Below, piece by piece: positions 25,802 to 34,487 of a DNA stretch of 64,000 nt (the first letter of the stretch is position 1; every line of letters begins with the position of its first letter). The stretch lies in NCBI GenBank assembly GCA_934270475.1, contig CAKQPS010000001.1, positions 349,053 to 413,052 on the forward strand, in the 5' to 3' direction. The position numbers and the translations under genes were made by a program. Source of the DNA: an uncultured Alphaproteobacteria bacterium (GTDB lineage Bacteria > Pseudomonadota > Alphaproteobacteria > RF32 > CAG-239). The notes under the pieces were generated by a model that was not told the DNA's origin, searched no databases, and worked only from the letters and a program-made list of their open reading frames with translations.

Positions 25802-26394
25802 TTTATGTATTTAACTGCGGCGAATCCGCCTATTAAAAGTATTAAAAACACAACAGAGAGCCAGCCGAGATTTTTTTCAATAAACACGCGCATGGTTTCG
25901 CCGTATTTTTTCAAGAGCCAAGCTACAAGGAAGAATCTCATGCCGCGGGCAATAATCGAAGCAACTGTGAATACCAGCAAATTCATATGTACCACGCCGC
26001 TGGCAATGGTGATAATTTTATACGGGAACGGAGTTATGCCTGCGCCGAAAACTATCCAAGCGCCATATTGATTATAGAGGTCTTTAAATGAGTTGAATTT
26101 TTCGAGGTAGCCGTAAAAATTTAAGAGCGGTTCGGCTATCAGCTGGAAAAAATAAAAACCGATGGCATAGCCTAAATATGCGCCGATAACACTTCCGGCA
26201 GTGGCAATTCCGGCAAGATTCCAAGCTTTTTTAGGAGTAGCCAAAATCATTGGAATCAGCATTACATCAGGCGGAATTGGGAAAAAGGAACTTTCAATGA
26301 ATGAAATGGCAAAAAGCCAATATACGGCGCCGTTTTCTTTGGACAGATGAAAGACCGCATCATAAATTTGACGCACAAATTTGCTAAACCACAT
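25798..26394 (-). CDS. YqaA/DedA-like membrane protein (VTT domain)
   Basis: A 198-residue inner membrane protein of the SNARE-associated/VTT (DedA) superfamily, closest to the YqaA group. Signs are IESSFFPIPPDVMLIPMIL (the E-x-x-FFPIPPD motif), GSVIGAYLGYAIG with its glycines, and FGAGITPFPYKIITIASG (the PFPYK re-entrant motif). Four to five hydrophobic segments are visible. DedA-family proteins are thought to move lipids such as undecaprenyl phosphate or phosphatidylethanolamine, or to support the proton motive force; YqaA itself is uncharacterised. It converges on the tlpA-like gene with a four-base overlap. Confidence 0.87.
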   Translation of the reverse strand: MWFSKFVRQIYDAVFHLSKENGAVYWLFAISFIESSFFPIPPDVMLIPMILATPKKAWNLAGIATAGSVIGAYLGYAIGFYFFQLIAEPLLNFYGYLEKFNSFKDLYNQYGAWIVFGAGITPFPYKIITIASGVVHMNLLVFTVASIIARGMRFFLVAWLLKKYGETMRVFIEKNLGWLSVVFLILLIGGFAAVKYIN

Positions 26395-26433
26395 AAAAGT
26401 TCCTTTGATAAATTAAAAAATCTATCAGAGAAT

Positions 26434-27063
26434 TTACTGTAAAAATTTTCGAATTTCAGCAATATCCTGTTGTCTATCCACATAAAAAATATGCGGACGG
26501 TTCATCAGGCGCGGCACCGGTGTAAAATGCTGACCATATTCAACGCAAATAACATCAGGCGAGTTCTTTTCCAAATATTGGCGGGCGGCGTTTTGGTTGT
26601 GCACCTCAAAGCAGTTGGAATCGTTAAGTTCCGGTATAAGAGTGCAAAAACTTGCCGTGTTTGGATAATATTTATTTAAGAGCATAACGCGGTGCCGTTT
26701 GTTACCGAGACTGTAGCTTTCTAAAATATTTAGCAAACGTTTTGCCGAATCGGCTTCGCTAAGATAGTGCGCTGCTTGAATGTTTTGAGATAGAGCCAGT
26801 TTTTGCGGTTTTAAAAGAATAAGAGGAAAATGGAGGTTATGTTTGCTTAACTCTTCTAAAAGCGCGTTAGCCGGTTTGTCGTTGTGATGAACAGTGATTA
26901 AAAGCGCGTCGATTTTCAGCTCTTTAATATAGTTTAGCAAGCGAAATAAATTGTCGGTGCCAAACATTTTTATGTGGCGTTTGTTCAAAGCATTTTGCAA
27001 AATTCTTAGATTCAGGCGGCTGCGGTCAAACGCTACAATATATCCTTGTGATGTTTGCTTCAT
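26434..27063 (-). CDS. Hypothetical protein with receiver-like folds
   Basis: A 209-residue protein that I do not recognise with certainty. The N-terminal half (YIVAFDRSRLNLRILQNAL, then IDALLITVHH and FPLILLKPQK) has the alternating strand-helix rhythm of a response regulator receiver domain. The phosphorylatable Asp position reads Thr-Val, so it would be a pseudo-receiver. The second half (RVMLLNKYYP, PDVICVEYGQ, PHIFYVDRQQD) repeats that rhythm. No output domain is visible. It lies 40 bases from the YqaA-like gene and 44 bases from folD on the same strand. This is inferred from pattern only. Confidence 0.55.
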   Translation of the reverse strand: MKQTSQGYIVAFDRSRLNLRILQNALNKRHIKMFGTDNLFRLLNYIKELKIDALLITVHHNDKPANALLEELSKHNLHFPLILLKPQKLALSQNIQAAHYLSEADSAKRLLNILESYSLGNKRHRVMLLNKYYPNTASFCTLIPELNDSNCFEVHNQNAARQYLEKNSPDVICVEYGQHFTPVPRLMNRPHIFYVDRQQDIAEIRKFLQ

Positions 27064-27107
27064 GATATTTCTCCCGTGCGGAAAAATATAATCAGCATTT
27101 GCAAAAA

Positions 27108-27956
27108 TTAAAGAGCGGCGTGCTGTAATAAAAAGGCGTCTACTGTGTTAGACAGCAGCATGGCAATGGTCATGGGACCAACGCCCCCCGGAACGGGAGT
27201 AATTGCCAAAGCTTTTTCTTTTACATCGTCAAAGTCTATGTCGCCGCAGATTTTGCCGTTGTCGCGGTTGATACCGACATCAATCAGCACGGCATTTTCT
27301 TTTATCCAATCGGCTTTAACCAGTTTCGCCACGCCGCAAGCGGCAACCAGTATATCCGCCTTAGAGGTCAGCTCTTTAATGTTACGGGTTTGAGCGTGGG
27401 TAATGGTTACGGTGCACTCTTGGTTCAGCAATAATGTGGCAAGCGGGCGTCCGACAATCAGCGACGCGCCGATTAAAACGACGTTTTTACCGCTTAAGTT
27501 CGGCAGCACGCTTTTAATCAGTTGCATAACTCCCAGCGGAGTGGCGGCAACAAAGTAAGGCTTTTCGTTGTTTTGCAACATTCCGGTATTATAAGGGTGA
27601 AAACCGTCCACATCTTTAAGCGGCGAAATGGCGTTAATGATGCTGTTGGTGTTAAGGTGCTTAGGCAGCGGCAGCTGCACGATAATTCCGTTTATTTCCG
27701 AATTGGCGTTAAGCTGAGCAATAATTTCCAGCAGTTCTTCTTCGGAAATATTTTCATCTAAGTGATAAAGCTGGGATAAAAGACCGATTTGCGCCGCCGC
27801 CTTTTGTTTGTTGCGTACATAAATCAGGCTCGGTTCATCGTTGCCGACCAAAACAATAGCCAGCTGCGGAGCAGAAGGCAGCAGAGCAATTTTTTCCTTT
27901 AATTTATCTCTGATTTCTGCGGCGATTTTTTTACCATCTATAATTTGTGCGGTCAT
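27108..27956 (-). CDS. folD: Bifunctional methylenetetrahydrofolate dehydrogenase/cyclohydrolase FolD
   Basis: FolD converts 5,10-methylene-THF to 10-formyl-THF in two steps in one-carbon metabolism. The 282-residue length is normal. Signatures are IIDGKKIAAEIR at the N-terminus, the catalytic YVRNKQKAA region, IIVQLPLPKHLN, PLKDVDGFHPYNTG, the NADP-binding VVLIGASLIVGRPLATLLL, and PVPGGVGPMTIAMLLSNT at the end. It lies two bases downstream of yggU, so it belongs to the unit running from the TerB-like gene. Confidence 0.97.
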   Translation of the reverse strand: MTAQIIDGKKIAAEIRDKLKEKIALLPSAPQLAIVLVGNDEPSLIYVRNKQKAAAQIGLLSQLYHLDENISEEELLEIIAQLNANSEINGIIVQLPLPKHLNTNSIINAISPLKDVDGFHPYNTGMLQNNEKPYFVAATPLGVMQLIKSVLPNLSGKNVVLIGASLIVGRPLATLLLNQECTVTITHAQTRNIKELTSKADILVAACGVAKLVKADWIKENAVLIDVGINRDNGKICGDIDFDDVKEKALAITPVPGGVGPMTIAMLLSNTVDAFLLQHAAL

Positions 27957-27958
27957 TT

Positions 27959-28273
27959 TTATTCCTTTATTAAGCCATTTAATTTTGCCGTAAATTCTTC
28001 CGTCGGCATAATGTTTAGGCGCAGTTTTTTCAAATGGTCAGTTTCTCCGCTGACCAAAGAAATCAAACTTTTGCCGATTTTGAGCTTTTTAGCCAATAAT
28101 TCAATCAGAGCCTTATTGGCTTTGCCTTTTTCCGGTACAACCGTGACGGCGGCTTTCAAAAATGCTTGATTGCTTTCATCAAAAAATAACCCCTTAAAAC
28201 CGTTAAAAGACGCTCCGGGGGTTAGTTTTAAGCGCAGAAGATATGCATTATTTTCAATTACAAAAAAACTCAT
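27959..28273 (-). CDS. yggU: DUF167 family protein YggU
   Basis: A 104-residue small soluble protein of the DUF167 (YggU) family. The typical features are LRLKLTPGAS near the N-terminus (the family's V/L-x-PGAS turn), VTVVPEKGKANKALIELLA, and LISGETDHLKKLRL-like text near residue 80. Function is unknown; the gene is very often found beside yggT, as here, where the two overlap by four bases (ATGA). folD follows after two bases, a common alphaproteobacterial order. Confidence 0.92.
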   Translation of the reverse strand: MSFFVIENNAYLLRLKLTPGASFNGFKGLFFDESNQAFLKAAVTVVPEKGKANKALIELLAKKLKIGKSLISLVSGETDHLKKLRLNIMPTEEFTAKLNGLIKE

Positions 28274-28590
28274 TGCATATATTGGTCAATCCAGCGGCTG
28301 AAGTGGTTAACAAACGAACCGATGAACGCTATGCACAAAAGCAAAACATACGGCGCAACGTCATAACCGGAAAACGGCGGAACTTTTGAGCGGATATATT
28401 TGTAGGCAGGTTCGGTCAACAGCTTCAGAATACTCATAAATTTTTCGGCATATTTGTTATGCACGGTCATAATTTTGTAGTGCAGCATCCAATATAAAAT
28501 TATATCTACTGCTACAATTTTAAAATAAATTCCGATAACCGCACTTAAAATATCCAGCACCGGCATAAGAAAAAGTCCGATAATTCCCAT
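28270..28590 (-). CDS. yggT: YggT family membrane protein
   Basis: A 106-residue membrane protein with an N-terminal hydrophobic segment and a C-terminal one, separated by the loop LLTEPAYKYIRSKVPPFSG, which is the conserved YggT core (E/P-rich loop before a second membrane segment). YggT proteins are linked to division site placement or osmotic resistance in different bacteria, with no fixed biochemical role. It is in a unit with yggU and folD and overlaps the yggU start. Confidence 0.9.
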   Translation of the reverse strand: MGIIGLFLMPVLDILSAVIGIYFKIVAVDIILYWMLHYKIMTVHNKYAEKFMSILKLLTEPAYKYIRSKVPPFSGYDVAPYVLLLCIAFIGSFVNHFSRWIDQYMQ

Positions 28591-28616
28591 TTGTATTTTC
28601 TCCTTTATGGTTGGGG

Positions 28617-29513
28617 TCAGCGGTTTGTTTTACCGCTTTCATAATTTTCTTCTAGCATATTAAAACGGCTGCTGTCAAACCTTCTTTTTCGCAATGCTCC
28701 GCGTAATTCGGCAATGCGACCGCCGATGTCGTCAAAAAGAGTGGCACTTTTGCCAAGATTGGTATTAAACATTTCCGCTAAGTTGTTAGAATTTAGGTTG
28801 TCGTCTCCGCGGGTTTCTCGGCGCAGCTGCAAAAGCATTAAACGACGCAGCCAGTTATCAAAGGCATAATCTTCTGACAAGTCTTCATCTTCATCGTGGC
28901 TTATGCCCAAACTTTCTTTTTCTTTAGGACTTATTGTATAGCCGTAACCCAGCCCTTGCAGGGATTTAAGCATTTTATAAATAAGTTTGGCGCGCTCAAA
29001 ATCCTGTTCGTCGGTGTTGACGGCAACGGCGTCTTTGGTATATTTGCGGATAAGGTCGTTTAGTTCGCGCAGGCTGCGGACTTTATAAATAAGCTGCCCG
29101 ATAAGTTCTGGATTATCTAGCGAACGGCAGGATTTAAGCAGTGCCAGCAGCACAAAAACCTGAAATTCCTTTTTATTGATGACGTCTAAAAACTTTTTGC
29201 GTTCTTCATAATCTTCTTCGGTTATGTAGCCATCGTTCATGTGCTTTATGGTTTTTAGCGCGGCTTCCAGCAAATCATGATAGCGTTCGTCAAAAGGCTT
29301 TTCTTCATTTTCGCCGTTAAGCTGATATTGTAGGGTTTTAATTACCTCGGAGCGGGCATATTGAGCATTGCCGATAGTCAGAGCATCGGATTTTGGGGCT
29401 AAAATCAGCTCGCGCAAAACATCGCGGGCTGACACCTTATCCAGCTGCGGATAGCAGCTTTGCACCACTTGATATAAGCTATCAAAATATTTTCCGTCCT
29501 GATAAGGAAACAT
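28617..29513 (-). CDS. Hypothetical helical protein paired with the TerB-like gene
   Basis: I do not recognise this 298-residue protein. It looks soluble and almost entirely helical, with many charged residues and heptad-like runs (for example KYTKDAV, RAKLIYKMLKSLQ, WLRRLMLLQLRRE). There is no signal peptide or membrane segment. Its start overlaps the stop of the TerB-like gene (TAATG), so the two are probably co-translated and may act together. It is followed by yggT after 26 bases. A role beside the TerB-like protein is inference from position only. Confidence 0.7.
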   Translation of the reverse strand: MFPYQDGKYFDSLYQVVQSCYPQLDKVSARDVLRELILAPKSDALTIGNAQYARSEVIKTLQYQLNGENEEKPFDERYHDLLEAALKTIKHMNDGYITEEDYEERKKFLDVINKKEFQVFVLLALLKSCRSLDNPELIGQLIYKVRSLRELNDLIRKYTKDAVAVNTDEQDFERAKLIYKMLKSLQGLGYGYTISPKEKESLGISHDEDEDLSEDYAFDNWLRRLMLLQLRRETRGDDNLNSNNLAEMFNTNLGKSATLFDDIGGRIAELRGALRKRRFDSSRFNMLEENYESGKTNR

Positions 29514-29953
29514 TAGTCTTTTTCCTCAAAAATTATTTTAGCTTGTTCCAGCCAAATAATATGGTCAATAATCCAGTTGCTTATCTGCTCGATTTTTCCA
29601 AGCTCAACACCCATAGCCAAGCCGATTTTACCGATTATCAGAGTTTCGTTGTCGGACAGCACATTGTCAACATGCGAAAGCATACACATTTCACGCACTA
29701 ATTCCAAAGCTAAATGACGATTTTTGATTTTAGCCGCGTCTTTTATAACTTTTTCAGTGTCCTGACCGTCAATTATTTCTGATATATTTTCAATTCCGTG
29801 AGAAACGGCGGCTTCGGTGATGAATTTTAATTCATCGCTGTCAAAGTCGTCATCAGCGCAGGCTACTGCGACCAGCGCTTCAAAAAATATGCGCTTTTCT
29901 TCCATTGAAGCGGAATCTAAATATGATGGTAAAATATCTCTAATGCCGTCCAT
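29513..29953 (-). CDS. TerB-like (tellurite resistance B fold) protein
   Basis: A 146-residue acidic helical protein resembling the TerB family. The opening EKRIFFEALVAVACADDDFDSDE carries the typical helix followed by an acidic loop (A-D-D-D-F-D-x-x-E), and a second similar loop, MLSHVDNVLSDNE, occurs near residue 105. These loops may bind metal. TerB proteins are scaffold-like members of Ter stress systems. The kinase/PP2C/VWA triad of the TerY-P type lies 4.5 kb away on the same strand, which may be more than chance. It heads the unit running to folD. The upstream 130 bases separate it from the divergent miaB. Confidence 0.75.
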   Translation of the reverse strand: MDGIRDILPSYLDSASMEEKRIFFEALVAVACADDDFDSDELKFITEAAVSHGIENISEIIDGQDTEKVIKDAAKIKNRHLALELVREMCMLSHVDNVLSDNETLIIGKIGLAMGVELGKIEQISNWIIDHIIWLEQAKIIFEEKD

Positions 29954-30086
29954 AATGGCTCTCCTTTATTAAACTGAACCGTATTTTAGCGAAAATCTCT
30001 TAATTTTTCAATAAAAAAGTATTTGTAAAAAATTAAACTTTGGCGTACATAATAGGGCTATGTTATAACAAATTTATGGAGACGAT

Positions 30087-31421
30087 GTGTCTAAAAAATA
30101 TTTTATAAAAACTTTCGGCTGCCAAATGAATGTCTATGATTCATCACGGATTGCCGATATGCTGAAAAATGAAGGCTATGAAGAGGCTAAAAAGCAAGAA
30201 GACGCCGATTTAGTGCTGTTTAATACCTGCCATATCCGCGAAAAAGCCGCCGAAAAATTATTTTCAGATTTGGGACGCGCCCGTGAAATTGCCGAAGAAC
30301 GCTTGGAAAACGGCAAAAAGACCGTTATCGGCGTTGCCGGCTGCGTGGTGCAGGCAGAAGACGAGCAAATTGTAAAACGCGCGCCGTTTGTGGATTTTGC
30401 CGTTGGTCCGCAGATGTATTATAAAATTCCGCAGATGCTGAAAGATATTGAACGGAAAAAAGGTCACGCCGGTTTGGTGGATACTGAATTTTCTGCCGAC
30501 AGCAAGTTTGACTTTTTACCGGAAAATAAAGCACAAGGTGCCTGCTCTTATTTGGCAGTGCAGGAAGGCTGCAACAATTTTTGCACATATTGCGTGGTGC
30601 CGTATACCCGCGGCGCCGAATATTCCCGTCCGGTTGCCGAAATTTTGAAAGAGGCAAAGCGCTTGATTGCTACCGGCACTTTAGAATTGAATTTGCTGGG
30701 ACAGAACGTAAACTCTTACCACGGCGAAGATGAAAACGGCAAAGAGCGCGATTTGGCGTATTTGCTGCGGCGCGTGGCTGAACTGGACGGTTTAAAACGT
30801 TTACGCTATACCACTTCATATCCTGCAGATGTGAATGATGACTTGATTGCCTGCCACCGTGATTTGAAAGTTTTGATGCCTTATTTGCATTTACCAATTC
30901 AATCCGGTTCGGATAAAATTTTGAAAGCGATGAACCGCCGCCATACTTCCGGAGACTATTTGCGAATCGTAGAAAAATTGCAGGAAGCTAATCCGGACTT
31001 GCGAATGTCGTCTGATTTTATTGTCGGTTTTCCAGGGGAAACAGATGAGGACTTTCAGGCAACTTTAGATGTGGTAAATAAAGTGAAGTATATTCAGGCA
31101 TTTTCTTTCAAATATAGCCGCAGAGCCGGAACTCCAGCGGCAATTATGCCAAATCAGGTAGAAGAAAAAGTTAAAAAAGAACGTTTGAATATTTTGCAGA
31201 ACTTGCTGTTTTCTTATCAAGAGGCGTTTAATAAATCCTGCGTCGGCAAAGTGATGCCGGTGTTGTTTGAGCAAAAAGGCCGCCATAAAGGGCAGCTGAT
31301 AGGGCGCACTCCGTATATGCAGAACTTGCATATTGAAACGGAAAGTGATAATATAAACAAAATTATAGATGTGGAAGTTACAGAAGCTACCACAAACTCT
31401 TTAAGCGGAAAGGAGATTTAG
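30087..31421 (+). CDS. miaB: tRNA 2-methylthio-N6-isopentenyladenosine synthase MiaB
   Basis: MiaB is a radical-SAM methylthiotransferase that adds a methylthio group to i6A37 in tRNA. The start is GTG 30087, with GGAG just upstream; the ATG two bases earlier is out of frame. The 444-residue product has the UPF0004 domain with cluster-binding Cys12, Cys48 and Cys86. The radical-SAM motif is EGCNNFCTYCVVPYTRG with Cys162, Cys166 and Cys169, and a C-terminal TRAM-like domain follows (about 375-440). The order miaB-phoH-ybeY-lnt is a standard proteobacterial block; phoH begins 2 bases after the stop. Confidence 0.97.
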   Translation: MSKKYFIKTFGCQMNVYDSSRIADMLKNEGYEEAKKQEDADLVLFNTCHIREKAAEKLFSDLGRAREIAEERLENGKKTVIGVAGCVVQAEDEQIVKRAPFVDFAVGPQMYYKIPQMLKDIERKKGHAGLVDTEFSADSKFDFLPENKAQGACSYLAVQEGCNNFCTYCVVPYTRGAEYSRPVAEILKEAKRLIATGTLELNLLGQNVNSYHGEDENGKERDLAYLLRRVAELDGLKRLRYTTSYPADVNDDLIACHRDLKVLMPYLHLPIQSGSDKILKAMNRRHTSGDYLRIVEKLQEANPDLRMSSDFIVGFPGETDEDFQATLDVVNKVKYIQAFSFKYSRRAGTPAAIMPNQVEEKVKKERLNILQNLLFSYQEAFNKSCVGKVMPVLFEQKGRHKGQLIGRTPYMQNLHIETESDNINKIIDVEVTEATTNSLSGKEI

Positions 31422-31423
31422 CC

Positions 31424-32392
31424 ATGGCTGAAATTTGTTTTGAACTGTTTAACAATCAACTTGTGCAACAGCTGGTGGGGGCGGCAGATTCAAATTTGCG
31501 TCTGATTGAAAAAATGCTGAATGTCGAAATTTTGAGCTTTGGCAATCAAATTACGGTTAAAGGAGCTGCCAGTGATGTGGAAAGCGCCAAAAATGCAATT
31601 GAGCTGCTTTATAATAAGGTAAGCCGCGGTATTGAAATCGGCGAACAGGAAGTTAAAGCTGCAGTGCGTATGAGCGGAGAATGCCATACCGAAGATGATA
31701 AGCAGAACTTAAATGATATTGTGTTGAAAACTAAAAAACGCTATATTTATCCGCGTTCGGCTACCCAAGCTAAATATATTCAGGAAATGATGAAAAACGA
31801 GCTGGTATTCGGATTGGGTCCTGCTGGTACGGGTAAAACTTATTTGGCGGTGGCGCTGGCGGTTTCTATGATGCTGGAAGGAACGATTGATAAAATCATT
31901 TTGTCGCGTCCGGCAGTGGAAGCCGGTGAAAACTTGGGCTTTTTACCAGGGGACTTGAAAGAAAAGGTCGACCCGTATCTGCGCCCGCTGTATGACGCTT
32001 TGTATGAAATGCTGCCGGCTGAGCAGGTGGATAAAAAATTGGCTCTCGGCGAAATTGAAATCGCTCCGCTGGCGTTTATGCGCGGACGTACTTTGGCTAA
32101 TTCATTTGTGATTTTGGACGAGGCGCAAAATACCACGCCGATGCAAATGAAAATGTTTTTAACCCGTTTGGGCGAAAACTCCCGTATGGTGGTTAACGGC
32201 GACTTGAGTCAGGTAGACTTGCCGCGCGGCGTGATTTCCGGCTTGCGCGACGCTTTGGATACTTTGCGCAATGTTCCGAACATTTCATCGGTGACATTCA
32301 GTTCCAACGATGTGGTGCGTCATGGCTTGGTGGCTAAAATCGTTCAGGCGTATGAAGAAAAAAGCAAAAAGATGCAAGAAGAACATGATTGA
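31424..32392 (+). CDS. phoH: PhoH-like ATPase
   Basis: A 322-residue PhoH/YbeZ-type ATPase. An N-terminal KH-like region (about residues 15-75) precedes the P-loop domain: GLGPAGTGKTYLAVALAVSM with GPAGTGKT at 132-139. FVILDEAQNTTPMQMKMFL holds Walker B, and VVNGDLSQVDLP follows. Members associate with YbeY and are thought to act in RNA or ribosome quality control. The gene follows miaB by 2 bases and its stop overlaps the ybeY start (ATGATTGA). Confidence 0.95.
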   Translation: MAEICFELFNNQLVQQLVGAADSNLRLIEKMLNVEILSFGNQITVKGAASDVESAKNAIELLYNKVSRGIEIGEQEVKAAVRMSGECHTEDDKQNLNDIVLKTKKRYIYPRSATQAKYIQEMMKNELVFGLGPAGTGKTYLAVALAVSMMLEGTIDKIILSRPAVEAGENLGFLPGDLKEKVDPYLRPLYDALYEMLPAEQVDKKLALGEIEIAPLAFMRGRTLANSFVILDEAQNTTPMQMKMFLTRLGENSRMVVNGDLSQVDLPRGVISGLRDALDTLRNVPNISSVTFSSNDVVRHGLVAKIVQAYEEKSKKMQEEHD

Positions 32393-32906
32393 CAGTTTTT
32401 TAAATCTAGATGTTGAAGATAGGCGCTGGAGTTCGGCGGTTTCTCAAATAGAAAAAGTGTCGGAAGAAGTGAAAAACGCCGTGTTTGACTATGTGGCGGA
32501 ACATACCGAATCTGAAGTTTTGCACGCAGGTTTGCCGATTATCGTTAATGTGTGCCTGAGCAATGATGAGCGTGTGCATGCTCTCAATAAAGAGTTTCGA
32601 GGCATGGATAAGCCAACAAACGTTTTGTCTTTTGCCAATGTGGATTTTGAAGGCTTTGCGCAAGAGCGGGATTTGTATCAGGAAATTGAACTCGGCGATA
32701 TCATTATTGCTTTTGAAACCATGCAGAAAGAAGCTGATATTGAAGGAATTTCTCTGCATGACCATTATTGCCATTTGTTGGCGCACGGTTTGCTGCATTT
32801 GCTGGGTTTTGACCATCAAACAGATGAAGAAGCCGAATATATGGAAGGCTTTGAAATTGATATTTTGCAGTCTATGGGTATTGCAAATCCATATAAGGAA
32901 GACTAA
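32385..32906 (+). CDS. ybeY: Endoribonuclease YbeY
   Basis: YbeY is a zinc endoribonuclease for 16S rRNA maturation and 70S quality control. I place the start at ATG 32385 (173 residues), which overlaps the phoH stop as ATGATTGA; the open frame runs further upstream but inside phoH and beyond normal YbeY length. The signature is HLLAHGLLHLLGFDHQTDEE, with the three zinc histidines in HGxLHLxGxDH, preceded by the ELGDIIIAFE strand. lnt starts directly after its stop. Confidence 0.94.
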   Translation: MIDSFLNLDVEDRRWSSAVSQIEKVSEEVKNAVFDYVAEHTESEVLHAGLPIIVNVCLSNDERVHALNKEFRGMDKPTNVLSFANVDFEGFAQERDLYQEIELGDIIIAFETMQKEADIEGISLHDHYCHLLAHGLLHLLGFDHQTDEEAEYMEGFEIDILQSMGIANPYKED

Positions 32907-34487
32907 GTGGCAAAATTAAAGGCAATATGGCAAAAAATTTGCGAAACGGCAGCGCGGAGATATAAAACCTCGGCGCTGCTGTTTGGTTTGCTGCTGGTTG
33001 CCGCTTTGCCGCCGTTTTATCATACTTGGGCGGTGTTTGCGGCTTTTTGCGGCGTGTTTGCATTGAGTCAGAAACAAAGCTCCGTAAAACGCTTGTCAGC
33101 AATCGGTTATTGGTTTGGTTTCGGGTATTTTTCCGCCGGATTTTATTGGGTTGGCAACGCGCTTTTGATAGACGCGGCGAAAACCGGCTGGCTCTATCCT
33201 TTTGTGTTGCTTTTAGGCGGCGGATTTTTCGGCTTGTTTACAATTTTCCCGTTTGCGCTGATGAAATTCGGCAAAACTAGGCTCAGCAAAATTTTATTGC
33301 TGGCTGTCGGCTGGTTTTTAAGCGCTGAATGGCTGCGCAGCGTGTTTTTAACCGGCTTTCCGTGGAATCCGCTCAGTTCGGTATTGGCTTTCAATCCCTT
33401 ATGGCTGCAAACTTTGGCGTGGTGGGGAACTTACGGCTTATCAATGCTGGTCGTGATTATGACAGCGCTGCCGGCGGTTTGGCTGCTGAATCCGCACAAG
33501 CGCAATATCTGGGCGCCGTTTTGCTCGTTGCTGCTGATTTTTGGGCTATATATATACGGCGATTTTGCTTTAGTGCAATGGGGTAAATTAAACGTTGGAG
33601 AGCAAATCCATGTGCGTTTGGTGCAGCCGAGCATTCCGCAAACTATGAAATGGAGCCGAGACGCGGTAGAAAAAAATTTTGCGCAATATGTGGATTTAAG
33701 CCGCGCCAAGGGGCTGGAAAATATTGATTTTGTAATTTGGGGAGAAACCGCCTCGCCGTTTAACTTGGCTTATGATTTAGAACATCGGGTTATGGCGCAG
33801 GAAGCGGTGCCGCCCAAAGGTTATTTGCTGGCGGGAATGCTGCAGGACGGATATGAGCAAAACACCGGCGATTATTTATTATATAACTCTTTGGCGGCAA
33901 TGGATTATTTTGGGCAAATTCATGGTATTTACAGTAAAAACCATTTAGTTCCGTTCGGCGAATATATCCCGCTTCGGCAATATCTTCCAAAATGGGTGAA
34001 GCCGCTGACTAATATGGTGGGGCAGTTTGCCAAAGGCGAAAAGTATCAGACTATAAAGCTGGACGGCTATGCGGAATTTGCACCGCTGATTTGCTATGAA
34101 GTTATTTTTTCCGGTCAAATTGTACGTAAACAGAATAAGCCAAAATGGGCGGTGGTGCTGACAAATGACGGCTGGTACGGTATCAGCGCCGGACCATATC
34201 AGCATTTGGTTGCCGCGCAGATGCGGGCGGTGGAAGAAGGAATTTCGATTGTCCGCAGCGCCAACAGCGGTATCAGTGCTGTAATAAATCCGTATGGAAT
34301 AATCACTTCGCAAATCGGTTTATCGGAACGCGGCTATATTGATGACACGGTTAAAATCAGTATGTCGCATGACACGCTGTTTGGAAAATATGGCAACTTG
34401 GCGCCGCTTTGCTTAGCTGGTTTGTTGGTGCTGCTGGCTGCCGCTATAAATAAATATTTGGGAATTGTAAAAAGGAATCAGGTATGA
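32907..34487 (+). CDS. lnt: Apolipoprotein N-acyltransferase Lnt
   Basis: Lnt adds the third acyl chain to lipoproteins in the inner membrane, needed for Lol export of proteins such as Pal. The 526-residue product has six or seven membrane segments in the first 220 residues and a nitrilase-like domain after it. The catalytic triad is visible: Glu280 in VIWGETASP, Lys344 in YSKNHLVPFGEYIPL and Cys396 in PLICYEV. The WYGISAGPYQHL stretch is also typical. The start is GTG 32907, with AAGGAA upstream. The HlyC/CorC-type gene that often sits between ybeY and lnt is missing here. Confidence 0.96.
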   Translation: MAKLKAIWQKICETAARRYKTSALLFGLLLVAALPPFYHTWAVFAAFCGVFALSQKQSSVKRLSAIGYWFGFGYFSAGFYWVGNALLIDAAKTGWLYPFVLLLGGGFFGLFTIFPFALMKFGKTRLSKILLLAVGWFLSAEWLRSVFLTGFPWNPLSSVLAFNPLWLQTLAWWGTYGLSMLVVIMTALPAVWLLNPHKRNIWAPFCSLLLIFGLYIYGDFALVQWGKLNVGEQIHVRLVQPSIPQTMKWSRDAVEKNFAQYVDLSRAKGLENIDFVIWGETASPFNLAYDLEHRVMAQEAVPPKGYLLAGMLQDGYEQNTGDYLLYNSLAAMDYFGQIHGIYSKNHLVPFGEYIPLRQYLPKWVKPLTNMVGQFAKGEKYQTIKLDGYAEFAPLICYEVIFSGQIVRKQNKPKWAVVLTNDGWYGISAGPYQHLVAAQMRAVEEGISIVRSANSGISAVINPYGIITSQIGLSERGYIDDTVKISMSHDTLFGKYGNLAPLCLAGLLVLLAAAINKYLGIVKRNQV

